Below, piece by piece: positions 45,820 to 58,078 of a stretch of DNA of 64,000 nt. The notes beneath the pieces are model-generated. The model made no database searches and was not told the DNA's origin. It was given only the letters and a program-made list of their open reading frames with translations. Every line of letters begins with the position of its first letter. Position 1 is the stretch's first letter. The position numbers and the translations under genes are program-made. The stretch is taken from contig CM070515.1 in NCBI GenBank assembly GCA_036346375.1, positions 8,950,423-9,014,422 of the forward strand. The letters are read 5' to 3'. This DNA comes from Guadua angustifolia (Eukaryota > Streptophyta > Magnoliopsida > Poales > Poaceae).

Positions 45820-47080
45820 CGAATGATATTACGGTGTACTCTTACAAAATGTAGGACATAGAGAAGGCCATCTTCGGTATATCTTCTGGCCTGATCTTCA
45901 ACTGATGGTAGCCTAGCTTCAATCAATCTTAGAGAAGACACGAACTCTATTCATCTGGTCAAACAATCATCAATTCTCGAAAACAAGTACTTGTTATTAG
46001 TAGTCACTTCATTCAACAGCAATAGTCAACACACATCCTCAAATTTTGGTCTTTCTTCTTCATAAACAGCACAGGCGATCCCCATGGTCATGAGCTCAAT
46101 CTGATGAAACCGTTAGCTTACAGCTCTCTAATTTTATTCGTCAACTCATCTAACTTATTCGGTGGCATTCCATATGGTCTTTTTGATATTGGTATGGTTC
46201 TAGGTAGCAACTCAATCACGAACTCCATATTTTTATCTAGTTGCCTTTCAGGCAAATTCTTCTAGAAACACATCGAAATACTACCATATCATCGGTACTT
46301 ACTTGTTTCCATGCTTGAAAGGCAATTCATAGAAGGAAGAGATGGCTCAACTCTGTTGGAAACAAGCACACTATTCCCATCCTCAATAATGAGGGCGATC
46401 GATCAGTTAGCATAATCTGTGTGCCCCTTGTGCTTGGATATCCAGTTTATTCCTAGGATTACATCTAACCCTTTTGATTCGAGCACTACCAAATTTGCTG
46501 GAAACTTTATTCCATTAATTTCTATGTTAACCTTTGGACAAACCAACTTAGCCCTCAATTCTGAGTTATTGCACTATTGTAGGATTATCTAGCATATCCA
46601 TTTTCAAATGTTGTGTGTAGCAAATTTCTCTGATATAAAAGAATGAGATACTTCGGAATCAAACAAAACCATTGCAAGGGTTGAGTCAATAAGGAACATA
46701 TCCAACACCACATCAGGCGCCTCATGAGCCTCTTTGATGGTCACATGGTTCACTCGGCCTCAACCAAAGTTCTAAGCGGGCTTCGAGGCTTGATTCTGGT
46801 TTAGTGGGGTTTCGCGACACTATCCTTGAATTGGCAACCTCATGAAAGCAATTGGGTCGCATATTTTGGACAACACCTTGCATCTTCGCATAGTAGCCAT
46901 ACTTGCCACAATGAAAGCAATTAATGACGGCGACAACATTGCTGCCTCCAAACAGTTGTCCACCATAGTACGAAGGTCGAACATCTTGTTGCTGTGGATG
47001 GGGAGTTGGTGCTTGATATCTTAGTGGTTGCAGTGTGGGGACGTGATAGGAAATGGATTGTTTGGTAAAAGTGATCAATC
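45820..47080 (-). pseudogene. Ty3/gypsy gag-pol remnant, many stops and frameshifts
   Basis: Read on the minus strand from 47080 down, the order is that of a gypsy element. A zinc-knuckle relic (CFHCGKYGYYAKMQ, about 46925-46885) comes first. Protease follows near 46670 (VLFDSEVSHSFIS; the active-site DSG has become DSE). Next is the linker to reverse transcriptase (PISKRPYGMPPNKLDEL near 46170), then PWGSPVLFMKKKD and LRMCVDY near 46080, and GYHQLKIRPEDIPK near 45900. Each block is in a different frame. RNase H and integrase are not seen. It is long dead. Confidence 0.85.
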
Positions 47081-47099
47081 TAAAAAATGGATTGTTTGG

Positions 47100-48330
47100 T
47101 AAAAGTGATAGGAAATAGTAAATAATTGATTTAAAGCAACTAAGGCTTCATTTGACATTGAAGTGGCTTTTTTCCTACACTATAAAAGATTTGTTTATCT
47201 TCTATACAAATTCGTTGATGGCATCTTTTGTGGAGCCATAACAGAAAATTGTAATGGAACCAAGAAAATGACCCAAGTACCCTCTTGTTATTGATTTTGA
47301 AAGATAAGAGATAATATTTTATGTGGGTGGTACTAAATAAAATATATAAGAGAGAAAATAAATAAAAGCATTGTGGGAAAAGTATCGTTGAATTTACATT
47401 CACACTATATATTTATTAACAAGACTTGAAAAAACTATATGCCTTATATTAATCAACGAAGAGGGTTTAGTCTTTCACAGATATAGAGCAGTCCACATAT
47501 CAACAAAAATAAGTTACCAATCAATACAACGGTGTACATAACCCCAGCATCAACATTCTTATAGCACCTTAGTGTAGGAGTTGGCCGTTACCGGGGTGAA
47601 GAGAGAAGGCTTGGAACTGAAAGTAGGTGCTAAAACACGGGAATGAAAAGACAATTAACTTAGCAGCGGAGTGATGTAGAATTTTCACCACAAAAACCGA
47701 TTTTCCTTGAGATGAGTACTCCACACTATGGATGCCTTAGGCAATTGCATTCGATTAACGGTGCAAATCTTTGTGATAGAGAAAGATGCCTGGTGAATCT
47801 TGACATATACTATTAAGGTGCTCATATGCTGCAATGGAGTACTAAATTAGAATGATACATATCAATAAAACATAGTTCTAAATTGTATAAATAGATACTT
47901 AAATACAAAACAAAACATTTAGTCTTGCAAGGCTAAAGAGTAATTCAACAACAATGCCCTACAGCTATGTTGTCCTAAATCCTGAAGGCAATACATCAAT
48001 GGTTCTTCTCAAAGAGCCAATGCATTTGCTGCAATAATCCGACAATCATATGTTTGATCATCCTATAACATGATACATTATGTACACTTCGGATGTGTAA
48101 CTTTATGAGGGATTGGGTATATGAAAAATTAATTATGTTGACAGAAAAATATGGAGAGGGAGATTTCATCTAGTTTTTCTCTTATCAGTTCATACTTTTT
48201 TGCAAAGAAAATATTGGTTATTGATGGTATATCATGTTTATAACAATTCATTGTTCTACTAATTGTCATTACATTGGTCTACTTACAAGAGAGCAAAACT
48301 AACATCAAAACATGTGAAATAGATTAAAAA
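47100..48330. other. AT-rich intergenic region, no firm gene
   Basis: Short minus-strand coding-like patches occur (about 47700-47820 and 47960-48060), but none connects by clear splice sites and no family is recognised. Confidence 0.35.
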
Positions 48331-48336
48331 GGCAAA

Positions 48337-48525
48337 CTATGGGGGAAAACATACCATGAGTAGTAGACAATAGGACTTAACTTGCTGCTTATCCTCACAA
48401 AGAGATGCAACCAAAGTAATGTTGATAGTAGCCCTTCGTGTGTTGACCTCCTTATCTTGAATTCCAACCAAGTTTCCTTGATCCATCGAATTCCTGCAGA
48501 GGCAGAAAGTAGAAAGAAAAATCAA
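48337..48525 (-). other. Possible exon of an unknown minus-strand gene
   Basis: After a CTCTGCAG acceptor-like site near 48498, the minus strand is open with MDQGNLVGIQDKEVNTRR and then ATINITLVASLCED, reaching ATGGTATG, a donor-like end, near 48355. I do not recognise the protein. A solo LTR separates it from another possible minus-strand exon at 51530-51760. Confidence 0.25.
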
Positions 48526-48909
48526 ACCAAGAGATTACTGTCAGCCAAAGACATAGGGTTATCATGCCACCTCACAAAATGTATTGCTCCATTTGGGGCA
48601 TGGGCATCAACCATGCAAAATTTGAACAATTCTATAGTTAGATCAATCAATTTGGATCGCTTGGAAGCAATCTAAAGCCTAAATGATTGTTCCTCATGAT
48701 AAGGGAGGATTCTTAGAAGAGCGTGTAGTAGCTGTGAATCCTCTTCATCTTAGGCCTCCAGATGCGTGAAATTATAGCTACCACGGTGAGTCTGTGAACA
48801 AAGCAGGAAGAGGGAGCTGACATGGAGGGTCATCGCTACCATACGGTTTACTTCCACCTCAACACGCCAACACAAATCAATTGACACACCATACGGTTTA
48901 CTTCCACCT

Positions 48910-51439
48910 TGAAAGTACATCTAGGCACTTATGTTATTTTAGTGATTAATGACAAATACATATAATGACAATCTATGTAATTGAGTAAATGCTTAACTTA
49001 GTGCTTAACAAATGACAAACCTCTAATATGATTATATTGCTATGAGACTAACATGTTATTGCCTAGTTGAGTATCAGTCTCATCTATTTAGAGGAAAATT
49101 AAGTGGGATGGTTAAGCAAAGATAAGATATGCAATTTTAGTATCTCTTCTATATTTGTTATTGCATTCCTTTTGTGCAAATGCATAGTGAACTCCAAGTA
49201 GCATGTTGATTATATATATGCAAATTGGTTCATATCATATTTATTTGTGCATATATATTCATTTGAGTTCATTATGTGCTTTGTTTTTAGTATGCATGTA
49301 TTAACTAGAGTTAAACTTCATATTGCTATAGATTGACTTGGTGCATGCATGTTTTAGTTGTATATCTTCTCATGCAATTCTCTTAGTGAAGTTTAATCTA
49401 GTGTTGGATCACATATTTACTCTTAGTCTAAATATTAGTTGCACATGTACAATTCGTGTATATTCTATCATGTGTTTCATTTAAGTAAAGACTGTGATCC
49501 TTGCCATGATTTAATTGATTCATCATATCGACAATTATCTCTCTAATGCATATAGATCAATTACATATTCATCATGATGCACTTAGTAGAGAACATTTCT
49601 TATGTCAAGTGTTTCCATTTATGTTGTGCTTCTTTATATGAAACACTTGCGGTAATCAACTGCTCACAAATATCAATTTATTCATATCTATTGAGCTTTT
49701 GGGACTAATGTCTTTCATGAGTGGTTTGAAAAGAATTAGGTCCCGTATGTGTATAATGACCAAGATATCTTGGAGGATGATCGTTAAGCCGAGGTCAACA
49801 AGACGGCGGTGTCACCAAGAGTTGAGGACTAAGTCAAGATCGACTTGGCGTAGAGATCGTCAGAGAGGATGATCAAGTTAAGGTTGATAGGACGAGAGTC
49901 TCATGAGGTGAATTGAGTCAAGTTGGACAAGGCGAAGATGTCATCAATTATATGGTGAAGGTCTTCATGCATCCGGTATTAAGAAAGAAGACGGCAAGTG
50001 ACTATTTCTAGACTTGTATTATCTTTGATTTAAATTGAGTCTAAGGATTGCCGTACTATTAAGAAGGATGCGATGTTGAATGACTTTTAGATGTGTCAAG
50101 TGCTCAAGTGATCCATCCTTGTGAAACTTAAAGAGAGAGTGGTGTTGGTGGTGCCGGAAAGTGAGAGTTGTAGGTCTCCTTTGGATTCTTTGTGAATTTT
50201 ATATTTATCTTTTGAGATTTGGGTGGTGAGACCTTATTAGTTGTGTAGCCCTCGTTCTTAGCTTTCCGTAGAGTCCAAAATCACTGAAATCGGAGTCCGG
50301 AGTCAAAAGTTATGCTTGTTTTCGTCGGGCTGCTCAGTCCAATCCGGAGTATCCGGGTTTGTGCTCTCGGTTAGGTCAATCCGGAGTATCCGGGTTGTCC
50401 AGAGTATCCGGGGTTAAGTCCGGAGTATCCGGGTTTTGCACAGTTCAAACGGCTAGTTTTTTGGGGACCTCTATTTAAAGCCCCCTTCTTTCCATCTTCA
50501 AAGTGGCCGTTATCCTGCAGCTTTGAGGGGTTATCCTCTTATTCTTGAGCCCCCAAAACACTTCTTTACCCTTAGATCTAAGTGATCCTCTTTGTGAGAA
50601 GGGTAGGGAGGAGTTTGAGGAGTGAGGTGTTAGATTGAGTGCGATTTGAGTTGTTGAGCACTTGATTTCATCTCCAAGCTTGTTCTTCGTGAGAATTTGT
50701 TACTCTTGGAGGTTGAGGACTCCTAGACGGCTAGGAGGTCGCCTACGAGCCACCGGAGCTTTGTGTGGTTGGTCGTGGGAAGTTTGTGAAGGCCGATTCC
50801 GCCTCCGTAAGGGAAGGAATCAAAGGAGTGAAGACCGGCGAGTGCATTTGTGCAACACCGGGAGGAAGAGGGTTGAAAGAGACCCCGGCTCAAGTGTGAC
50901 CAAGCCTCAACCGGTGAGTGCATTTGTGCAACACCGGGAGGAAGAGGGTTGAAAGAGACCCCGGCTTATGTGAGACCGAGCAGTCTCAACGAAGACGTAG
51001 GATCCCCTCAAGGATCCGAACTTCGGGTGAAAAATCATTCTCTACTTGCTTACTTTTATTCTTGCTAGAGCATTTGATTTTGAATCTTGAAATTGCCCGA
51101 TCTAATTTTCTACTATGTTTGGCTCTAGATATATACTTGTTCCTGGTTCCTGGCAGTGTTTAGAATCTTTGTGTTCAAGTAGTTTGATTAAAAGTTAAAG
51201 AGATTACAAATTTCATCTCGAGGTGCCCAACCGAGTATCCTTTAATCACCGGATAGTCCGGATTTATCAAATATCCGCACCACTTACCCCGGATAGTCCG
51301 GAAATACTTTGAGTATCCGGATCAAAGGTCGGATAGTCCGGGTTGACCCCCTCAGGATTGTTTTATTCCGCTGTGATTTGGTTTTAAATTTATTATTCGC
51401 CTATTCACCCCCCTTTAGGCGACATCCCCGGTCCTTTCA
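48910..51439 (+). mobile_element. Solo LTR, 2.53 kb, CACCT target duplication
   Basis: It starts TGAAAG and ends CTTTCA, with CACCT directly before (48905-48909) and after (51440-51444). The end CCTATTCACCCCCCTTTAGG...CTTTCA is typical of a family of long grass LTRs. No coding capacity and no second LTR were found, so it is a solo LTR left by LTR-LTR recombination. Inside are a cluster of GGAGTATCCGGGTT motifs (50345-50440), a related CCGGATAGTCCGG cluster (51255-51345) and a 76-bp tandem repeat (about 50840-50985). Confidence 0.85.
50840..50985 (+). repeat. Tandem repeat, 76-bp period, inside the solo LTR
   Basis: AGTGCATTTGTGCAACACCG begins at 50841 and again at 50917, each followed by the same GGAGGAAGAGGGTTGAAAGA stretch. 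Confidence 0.9.
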
Positions 51440-51529
51440 CACCTCAACACGCTAACACAAATCAATCAACATGAATCAATCTGACTCACTCACTGAACTA
51501 CTTGCCTTGCTCAAAAGGAAGCATTAGGA

Positions 51530-52143
51530 TTAGAACAATCCATGCGAGGAGCTCTTAGCCATCTGGAAGGCCTCAGTGAAGCGGTTAGCGGGCACCTCCT
51601 TGAGTGCGTGGAAGAGCTCATAGAGCGAGGTGCTATTGGGGAGGAAGATGTGGCATTCTAGTTCTTCGACATCATCCCCGCGTGCTTCTCGAATTGCAGT
51701 GCCGACAACACCTTTGCCGCCCACCGCTAAAAAAACCCGACCTATGCTACCGCCAGCCAATACCTAATCTGCATGCAGCAATGGAGGAGGAGGCCGAGGG
51801 CATGAAGAGGCGGCGCTGTGTGGAGGCAGAGTGGCATGGGGAGACGTGGGAGGCGATGGGGATTATGGAGCGGAGTAGGGAGCCCGAAGACGATGAAGTG
51901 GCATCGAAAGGCAGAAGACAATGCGAGGGAAGCAGAGGGGTGCCCCGGGGAGGGTGGTCGGCTAGTATGGGTGGTGCGGTTTCCATATCTGGTGCAAGTG
52001 GAGATGCGGCGTGGGTGTAGGGTAGGCAAAGGGGGCGGGGTGTGAGGTAGTCGAGGGAGAGGGGAGTTCGGGGAGGGGAAGGTGTGGGACGTGGCGTGAA
52101 GGTGGTGGTCGTGGGATCGAAGCAGTACGACGGATTCACTCAA
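51530..52143 (-). other. Possible exons of an unknown minus-strand gene
   Basis: The minus-strand frame 51760-51530 encodes GKGVVGTAIREARGDDVEEL and then ECHIFLPNSTSLYELFHALK, more protein-like than its surroundings, ending at a TAA. Upstream a proline- and serine-rich frame of about 130 codons (52139-51747) is open but has no ATG. A TGCAG acceptor-like site near 51772 lies between them. I do not recognise the family. It could be one decayed gene together with 48337-48525. Confidence 0.25.
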
Positions 52144-52696
52144 TCGTTCATGTCAAATCCAACAGATCGAATACTCTAAAGAGAACGGATGACCACCACC
52201 AACTCTAAATTAGAAGTAGTAGAGATACCTGTTGGATAATTAGGCATATTAATGATGAATTTATTCTGAAAATAAGATATGACAATAATTGAAGATAGAA
52301 TAGAGAAAACAAATAGACTAGACACAAGCAATACACCAATTGCAATGTCTATCTCATATATATTATTAGATAAACAGAACATAGATGCGGTTTGCGTGTG
52401 TTACCGAGATAACGCAAAGATATAGGCGAACCGGTAGTAGATGTCGATGAAGATCAGTAGATGATGTAGGCGAAGCCGATCGTCGATGAAGGAAAACAAC
52501 GAGCAGTCGCGTGAAGACGCTTCCCAAAAATGTGATTTGTCGTCTCCCAACAGTCGGTGCATGCCGGTGAAGGGATAGGGAAGATCAAGGCAACACAGTA
52601 CTGAGGGAAGGCAAAAGATTCGAGAGATAGATCTGATCTCTGTTCTGCGTATGTGTGTGTGTGTATAATAGAGACATAATATGAGTCGATTACGGA

Positions 52697-54148
52697 TGAA
52701 AGCATCTAGACCCATACTTCATTAAGGTTTTGGTAATTAATGATAATCAAGGTTAAAGGACTAACGATTTCTATGTGAGAATAATGAAAGCAGGTTGGTC
52801 TAAATTTCAAAGACCATAGAAGCGTCAAGTGGGTGAAAAAGAAGTGTAAGCATCAAATGTGTAAGCAATTAAGGTATAAAAGCTTAATGTTATTTTTCTT
52901 AGCTATTTTGCCGATCTTGGTGTTGAAGGAAAGATCGGGTTGTTAGGATAGACATCGTACTATAAAGGGGGACTTGATTAGTAGCTTGAACCTTAAAAAA
53001 TGCATCCAATATGGCTCAAATTCGAAATAGTCCAGTTATGCATTTAAATCCTGTTTTAAATCATGTTGTCACTATATCTACGGCACTACTGAAGGCATAG
53101 AGCGGTACTGCCGGGTCCTGTGGCAGTACCAGCCACATAATAGCGGTAGTTATTTGATAAAAGCCATGTTCTGCCGAGTACTTCATGGCCGGCACTACCG
53201 TACTAACAATGGTGGTAGCTTTTTAACAGAGAAGCCAATTTTGCCGACCTAAGGGTGCGGCACTATCGGACCCCATAGTGGTAGTGCTGGGCATGGAGGG
53301 AATTTTGAGAAAACAGCTATGTGTCAGTGCATTTAATGCTTAAACTAGCCATTGGCACCATGGGCGGCACTACCGGCCTCTAGAGGGCGGTAGTGCCGGG
53401 CTTACTTTTTCTGATTAATTTAATGTAACAGCTAGTTTAGATTTAGAGGGTTATAAATATCCCCTCACCTGTATTGAGGACTGGTTGGTGACTCTATTGA
53501 ATTCATTTAAAGCCCAAGCAAGTCTCTCTTCTCAAAAGAGCATTCAATTCTTGATCTTTGAGTTTAGAGAGAAAATTCGAGTGCATTGCATTTGTTGAGC
53601 CATCTTGAAAGCTCTCAAGGGTCTCAAGCCAATATCAAGTTTATTACTCTTGGAGGTTGCCGCCTCCTAGATGATTTGGAGGCAAGTGGTGTCGGTGACC
53701 TTCACGAAGAAGGTTGTGTGAAGGCCCGATTGTTGTGAAGGCAAGGAGCTCGCCTACCCGGAGTTGGGAAGAGTTACCACGAGTGATCGAGAAAAGCTCA
53801 AGCGATTGGAGCCGACTTGAAGGGTTTCAAGTCACCTCAACATGGATTAGGGAGATCGGCAAATCTCCAAGACCACGTGATAAAATTCTTGTCTCCTCTT
53901 TCTTGTGTTTTACATATATTGTTCATGTGTTAAATTCTTGTTCTTAGCAAATTTATTCATATTAGAAACTAGTGTTGTCTTTTGCTCATACATGTCTAGC
54001 TTATCAAATGTTTGATCACTAGAAGGAATAATTACAAAAATTAAATTTGTTGTTATTTCTCGCTTAGAAAATAGACAAATTAAAATTAGGTTTAAAAATT
54101 TAGAAATCTCCTATTCACCCTCTCTAGTCGGTTGTCCTTGAACCTATA
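52697..54148 (+). mobile_element. LTR-like element nested in 52230-54661
   Basis: It begins TGAAAGCATCTAGACCC and ends near CCTATTCACCCTCTCTAG...CCTATA, with ACGGA on both sides (52692-52696 and 54149-54153). It resembles the solo LTR at 48910-51439 in its ends and in the shared TTACTCTTGGAGGTTG segment. The interior repeats GGCACTACCG/CGGTAGTGCC motifs. The 3' dinucleotide is TA rather than CA, which leaves some doubt about the exact end. Confidence 0.6.
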
Positions 54149-54153
54149 ACGGA

Positions 54154-54367
54154 TTCCGCGTAGAATCCGTTCCACGATTCAAGTCAGTTACAGATTTGTT
54201 CGCGTAGTTAACACCGCATTAACGCAACCGTATTGACTACTTAGTTCCACACTGCAAAAATCCGCGTATAATCCGTTCCACAATTCAAGTCAGTTATGGA
54301 TTCGTTTGAGCAATTAATACCGCATTAACGTAACCGTGTTGACTACTTAGTTCCACAATGCAAAAAC
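54154..54367 (+). repeat. Tandem repeat, 2 x about 106 bp
   Basis: CCGCGTAGAATCCGTTCCAC (54156) recurs as CCGCGTATAATCCGTTCCAC (54262), with both copies ending at CTTAGTTCCACA-TGCAAAAA. It is part of the outer LTR. Confidence 0.85.
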
Positions 54368-54666
54368 TACAAAAGAGAACTACGCTGCAAGCAATTGAAC
54401 TTGATTTTGTTGCACCATCCACGCGCATATCGTGTACGCGCGCTACATGGCGAGGCGAGGCGAGCGCGAGCGCACACGTGTGTTCTCTTCTTCTCCTTCT
54501 CATGCTCTAGTGGAGGGAACCTCCCCTTATAAGGTAGTTTTTATTCATCTCCACTAGCAATGTAGGACTATTGTATTTTTACCTCTTTTTCACGTAATGG
54601 GTATTTGGGATTTTTAAAAATTATTTATGAATTAATAGGCTTAGCCCAAATAATTCCAACGACACC

Positions 54667-56080
54667 AAGCATGATGTGCTTGTCTTTTTGTATGTATGTT
54701 CTTCCACGAAAGACAAGATTTTGCCATCGGAGAAGAAGAAAAAAAATGAAGGCATGATTTGGGTAACCAACCAATCTGGTTCCCGTTTTGCACGGTCAGC
54801 CCATGCGGGGTGTATTTTTTCACCAGCTGACGCCGGCCGGTTTGGTCGCAAGATCGATCTGGCTCGCCTGTCTTCCACCCACCCACAGCGGCGCCACGTA
54901 CAGGAGTAGGAGGAGTGTAGGCATCCCGTGCCAAGACCGCCGCCTGCTACCAAGTTGTACCAACCGTCGGTCCGTAGCCAACATCTCTTTCAATTCTCTG
55001 GGCTGCAGTGCTAGCTAGCTGCACGTGCGTTGCCTTCCTGCTAGGCCGCTGCTGCGCGCAGGTGACGCGCGCTGGCCCCCGCGGAACGACTCTCACACAG
55101 CTTGACCCCGCGTGCACGCACGGCGCCTGTCTTATCGGTTCGTCAGCGCCGTGCCGCTTCCGATTTCAGCCGCTGACGAGTTCGCCGGCCGCTGTCTCGA
55201 TCCCTTCACCAACCGCTGGCTACTCGATCGGCCAGTCTTTAAGGCCTCAGACTGCAGGCCCGCGCAGCAGCTCGTGTGTATTCTTTCTCTCTACCCCAAG
55301 GCGTATCCGTCGCCGTGAGCTGTGCCACTGCCACCTCCACTCAAGCAAGTAGTACATGCCCAGCGCTAATTAAGCAGATGAACCAAATATGGGCATGTAC
55401 GTCCTAAAGTGCTAAGACGATACTAGAGGTGAGAGAAATTTCTTAACATCATTCAGGGATGGTACTAGGGGTGCACCTCAAAATTTTTAAAAATGCTGCA
55501 AGATCACCTTTTAAATGAACCAAATTTGTTGATTGAATTAGTCAATTTTATTGGTTTGGGATTTTCATGACCTTAGAACTATTTGTATTGTATTTTTTGT
55601 AAATTTCAAAATATGTGTTAAATTTATGACCTTACAAAATTATAATACAAAACTGTAAAATTATACGTCTGAAGTGTATGTCCAACAAAAATTTTCTAGT
55701 TTTACGACCCTTAACACCCATGCCAACCGATGGCATGTGCCGCCTCACCACGGGCTCTTTGCTTCCGCCTCCCTCCCCTGCAGGCACTGCCTCCCAAGCC
55801 ATGGCGCTCGCCTCATCTTCCCTCCCCCGCATGCCACGGCACACCTCACCTCGCTGAGCTATCTCAGTGGCGGCGACGGCGGGCGCCAGAGCTAGAGAGG
55901 AAGCATCGAAGGGGTGGGGCTCCCCCACGGCGTGCGACTCTGGCTACTGTCGGAACATGGCGGCCATGCATTCCGATGGTTACACGTGGAATAGCCAAGC
56001 CTGTATATACCCAGAAGGGTAATCTCTAATCAATTAAGTTTCAAATTTCACATCTCTGCGAACTAATTATCTTACTATAA
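54667..56080. other. GC-rich patches, no firm gene
   Basis: Two GC-rich blocks (54780-55330 and 55720-56000) hold open frames on both strands. The plus-strand frame 55112-55318 (DPFTNRWLLDRPVF) has the feel of a gene fragment but shows no domain I can name. No consistent exon structure was found. Confidence 0.3.
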
Positions 56081-56089
56081 GCCTTTTAT

Positions 56090-56260
56090 CTTGAGCTCTT
56101 TTATGATATACTAAATTTAATATAGATCGTTCATTATTTTCCTTCTAATAGATTAGATTAGTTAGTATTCATCTATACTTCTTTTAGTAGTAGAGTAGTA
56201 GAAAAACTCTAACAAATCAATGTCTAGATTTGATTTCTACTCCCCATTATATACTACTAG
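56090..56260. repeat. Dispersed AT-rich repeat
   Basis: Same ordered words as in the CRK intron-3 repeats (AGCTCTTTTATGATA, TATACTT, AGTAGTAGA, GATTTGATTTCTACT). The two-LTR element at 56460-58870 interrupts its right flank, and CTATAAAATTTCTCT after 58870 looks like its continuation. Confidence 0.5.
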
Positions 56261-56459
56261 CTATGTGTCCGTGCGTTGCAATGAAAACTCAATTTGCGAT
56301 AAAAAGTTTATTTGCAAAGAGCACTAACAGTGGTAAATGTGGGTAATTAAAGAGCAGTGACAAAGGTGGGTAATTTTGATGAAGTGACGCGAGCAAAGGT
56401 GGGTAATTTTGATGAAGTGACGTGGGAAAAAACTCTCACTTTATATAGTAAACTAGTAT

Positions 56460-57240
56460 TGTCGGGGATTGAAAAATTCCAGCAGCCGACCATTGCATCC
56501 CGGGGGCCTCCGAGCATGCCCATGCTCGGACGTCGTCCTCAAGAAAGATCTTCGGGTCGCCCGACCTCCGACCGACCCCCGTCCTCTGTCTAGCTTGCCC
56601 CCGAGCATGCCTGCTCGGGAGTCCGCGACCAGACGACCCGGTCTGCTGAAGAGACCTCGGGTTTCGCCCAAAAGCCGGGCGCAATCCACGAAGACGACGT
56701 GGCATTAATTATACATCGGCTCGAAGGTTTCGCCCACAATCTGCACGTCAGCGATCTGCCCCCACTGTACCCACGTCGCGCCGTGCCCGGCGGGAAGCAA
56801 GGGAACAACACCACCCATGTCCGGAACAGTGGCACGCCCCTCTGTAGTAAATGTTGTGTCGCTTGTAACCCCCTATAAATACCTTCTCGCACGAAGGGTT
56901 AAGGGTTTGACTACATTCCCTGTTTTCCTCATACATAGAGTTTGTTGCTAGTGGTCCAGAGGATAGTCCTTAGAACCTCCCAGAGCTCCCCGAGTAAGCA
57001 CATTGTAATACATCCTCAAGAAGTTAGTGCCATCACTGGGCGTATGGTTGTTATCTCCCTTGCGAGAGGCCCGAACCAGATCAAAAAAGCCTCCCCCTGT
57101 TTGCTGTGATTGTTCCGACCACCTCGATCCGTAGCTTGGCAGGCCCTCAGACGCTATACCCCTCGCGGAAAAGGGGCCTTAGGTTGATCCCTCATTCAAC
57201 AAGTAAGCTCGGCGGGGGACCGATTCTCGAATCGTCGACA
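56460..57240 (+). repeat. Left LTR of the non-coding retrotransposon
   Basis: 781 bp, TG...CA ends. It shares almost its whole length with the right LTR, including GCATCCCGGGGGCCTCCGAG and CACGTCGCGCCGTGCCCGG. Confidence 0.85.
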
Positions 57241-58078
57241 ATTGCGCCCGTCGTGTGGATCGATTGAGTCCTTTCGCGAGAATCCACGAGGATGCCAAAT
57301 TCTCGAGTCAATCAAGACCTCTGCGTCTTCATGGCGGCGACGTGGAGGCGGCGTGCGTGCCAGATTTCGATTAGGGGGCCACGTGGATCAATAAAAATTA
57401 TCGTAGCACCTATTAAAAATATCATTGCAATATCGATGCATTTAAATTTAAATATAGCATAACCATATGTCCACATAAGTAAAATATGATATATTTTTTA
57501 GTTTACTAATGCTAGCTAAGGCCACATCAAATTCCATGTGCCGCGCCGAGCCCGCGCTCCCTCTTGTCTCGCCATGAGTCCCTTCCTCCGAAACCACACG
57601 GCCATTTCACTCGGGGCTGCCGATGTTCCACGCCGAAAGCACGCGCCGCTCGGTCGTCGATGTTCCTTCCCGAGCACGCGCCGCTCGCGCGAAGTCCTTC
57701 CTCGATATTCCGCGAAATGTTCACGCCCTTCACTTCGGGCGCGAGTCCTTCTCTGAGCAGCAGCGCTTTGGGGGTGTCAATGTTCCGCGCCGAGCACGTA
57801 CTTCGCTCGGGCGCGAGTCTATTCTCCCAAGCCAGCGCTACTCGGATGACGCAGTAGTTCTTCGCTGCGAGATCCTTCTCCCCGAGCCAGCGCTGCTCGG
57901 ATGCCGCGGTAGTTTTCTTCGCTACGAGATCCTTCTCCTCGAGCCACCGCTCGGATGTCACTAGTTTTCGTAGCGAGATCCTTCTCCCGAGCCATATGAG
58001 TCCCAATCCTCCTCAGAACTGGAGGCTTAAGGCGAAGGCCCGGTCGAGCAACTTCCCCCTTAAGCCTCGGGGGCTAGA
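57241..58078 (+). other. Internal domain of the non-coding retrotransposon
   Basis: No gag or pol. GC-rich with a degenerate tandem repeat of about 50 bp near 57790-57995, units built on GAGATCCTTCTCC...GAGCCAGCGCTGCTCGG. The frames open here on both strands follow from this repeat and are not taken as genes. Confidence 0.7.

Larger units (their letters stand above)
52230..54661 (+). mobile_element. LTR (solo, copia-like) carrying a nested insertion
   Basis: It starts TGTTGGATAATTAGGC and ends TTAGCCCAAATAATTCCAAC, a start and end pairing (TGTTGG/CCAAC) characteristic of a common grass LTR family. A TATA-like CCTTATAAGG lies near 54527. Flanks ATACC (52225-52229) and ACACC (54662-54666) agree at four of five bases. 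The element at 52697-54148 is nested within it. Confidence 0.6.
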
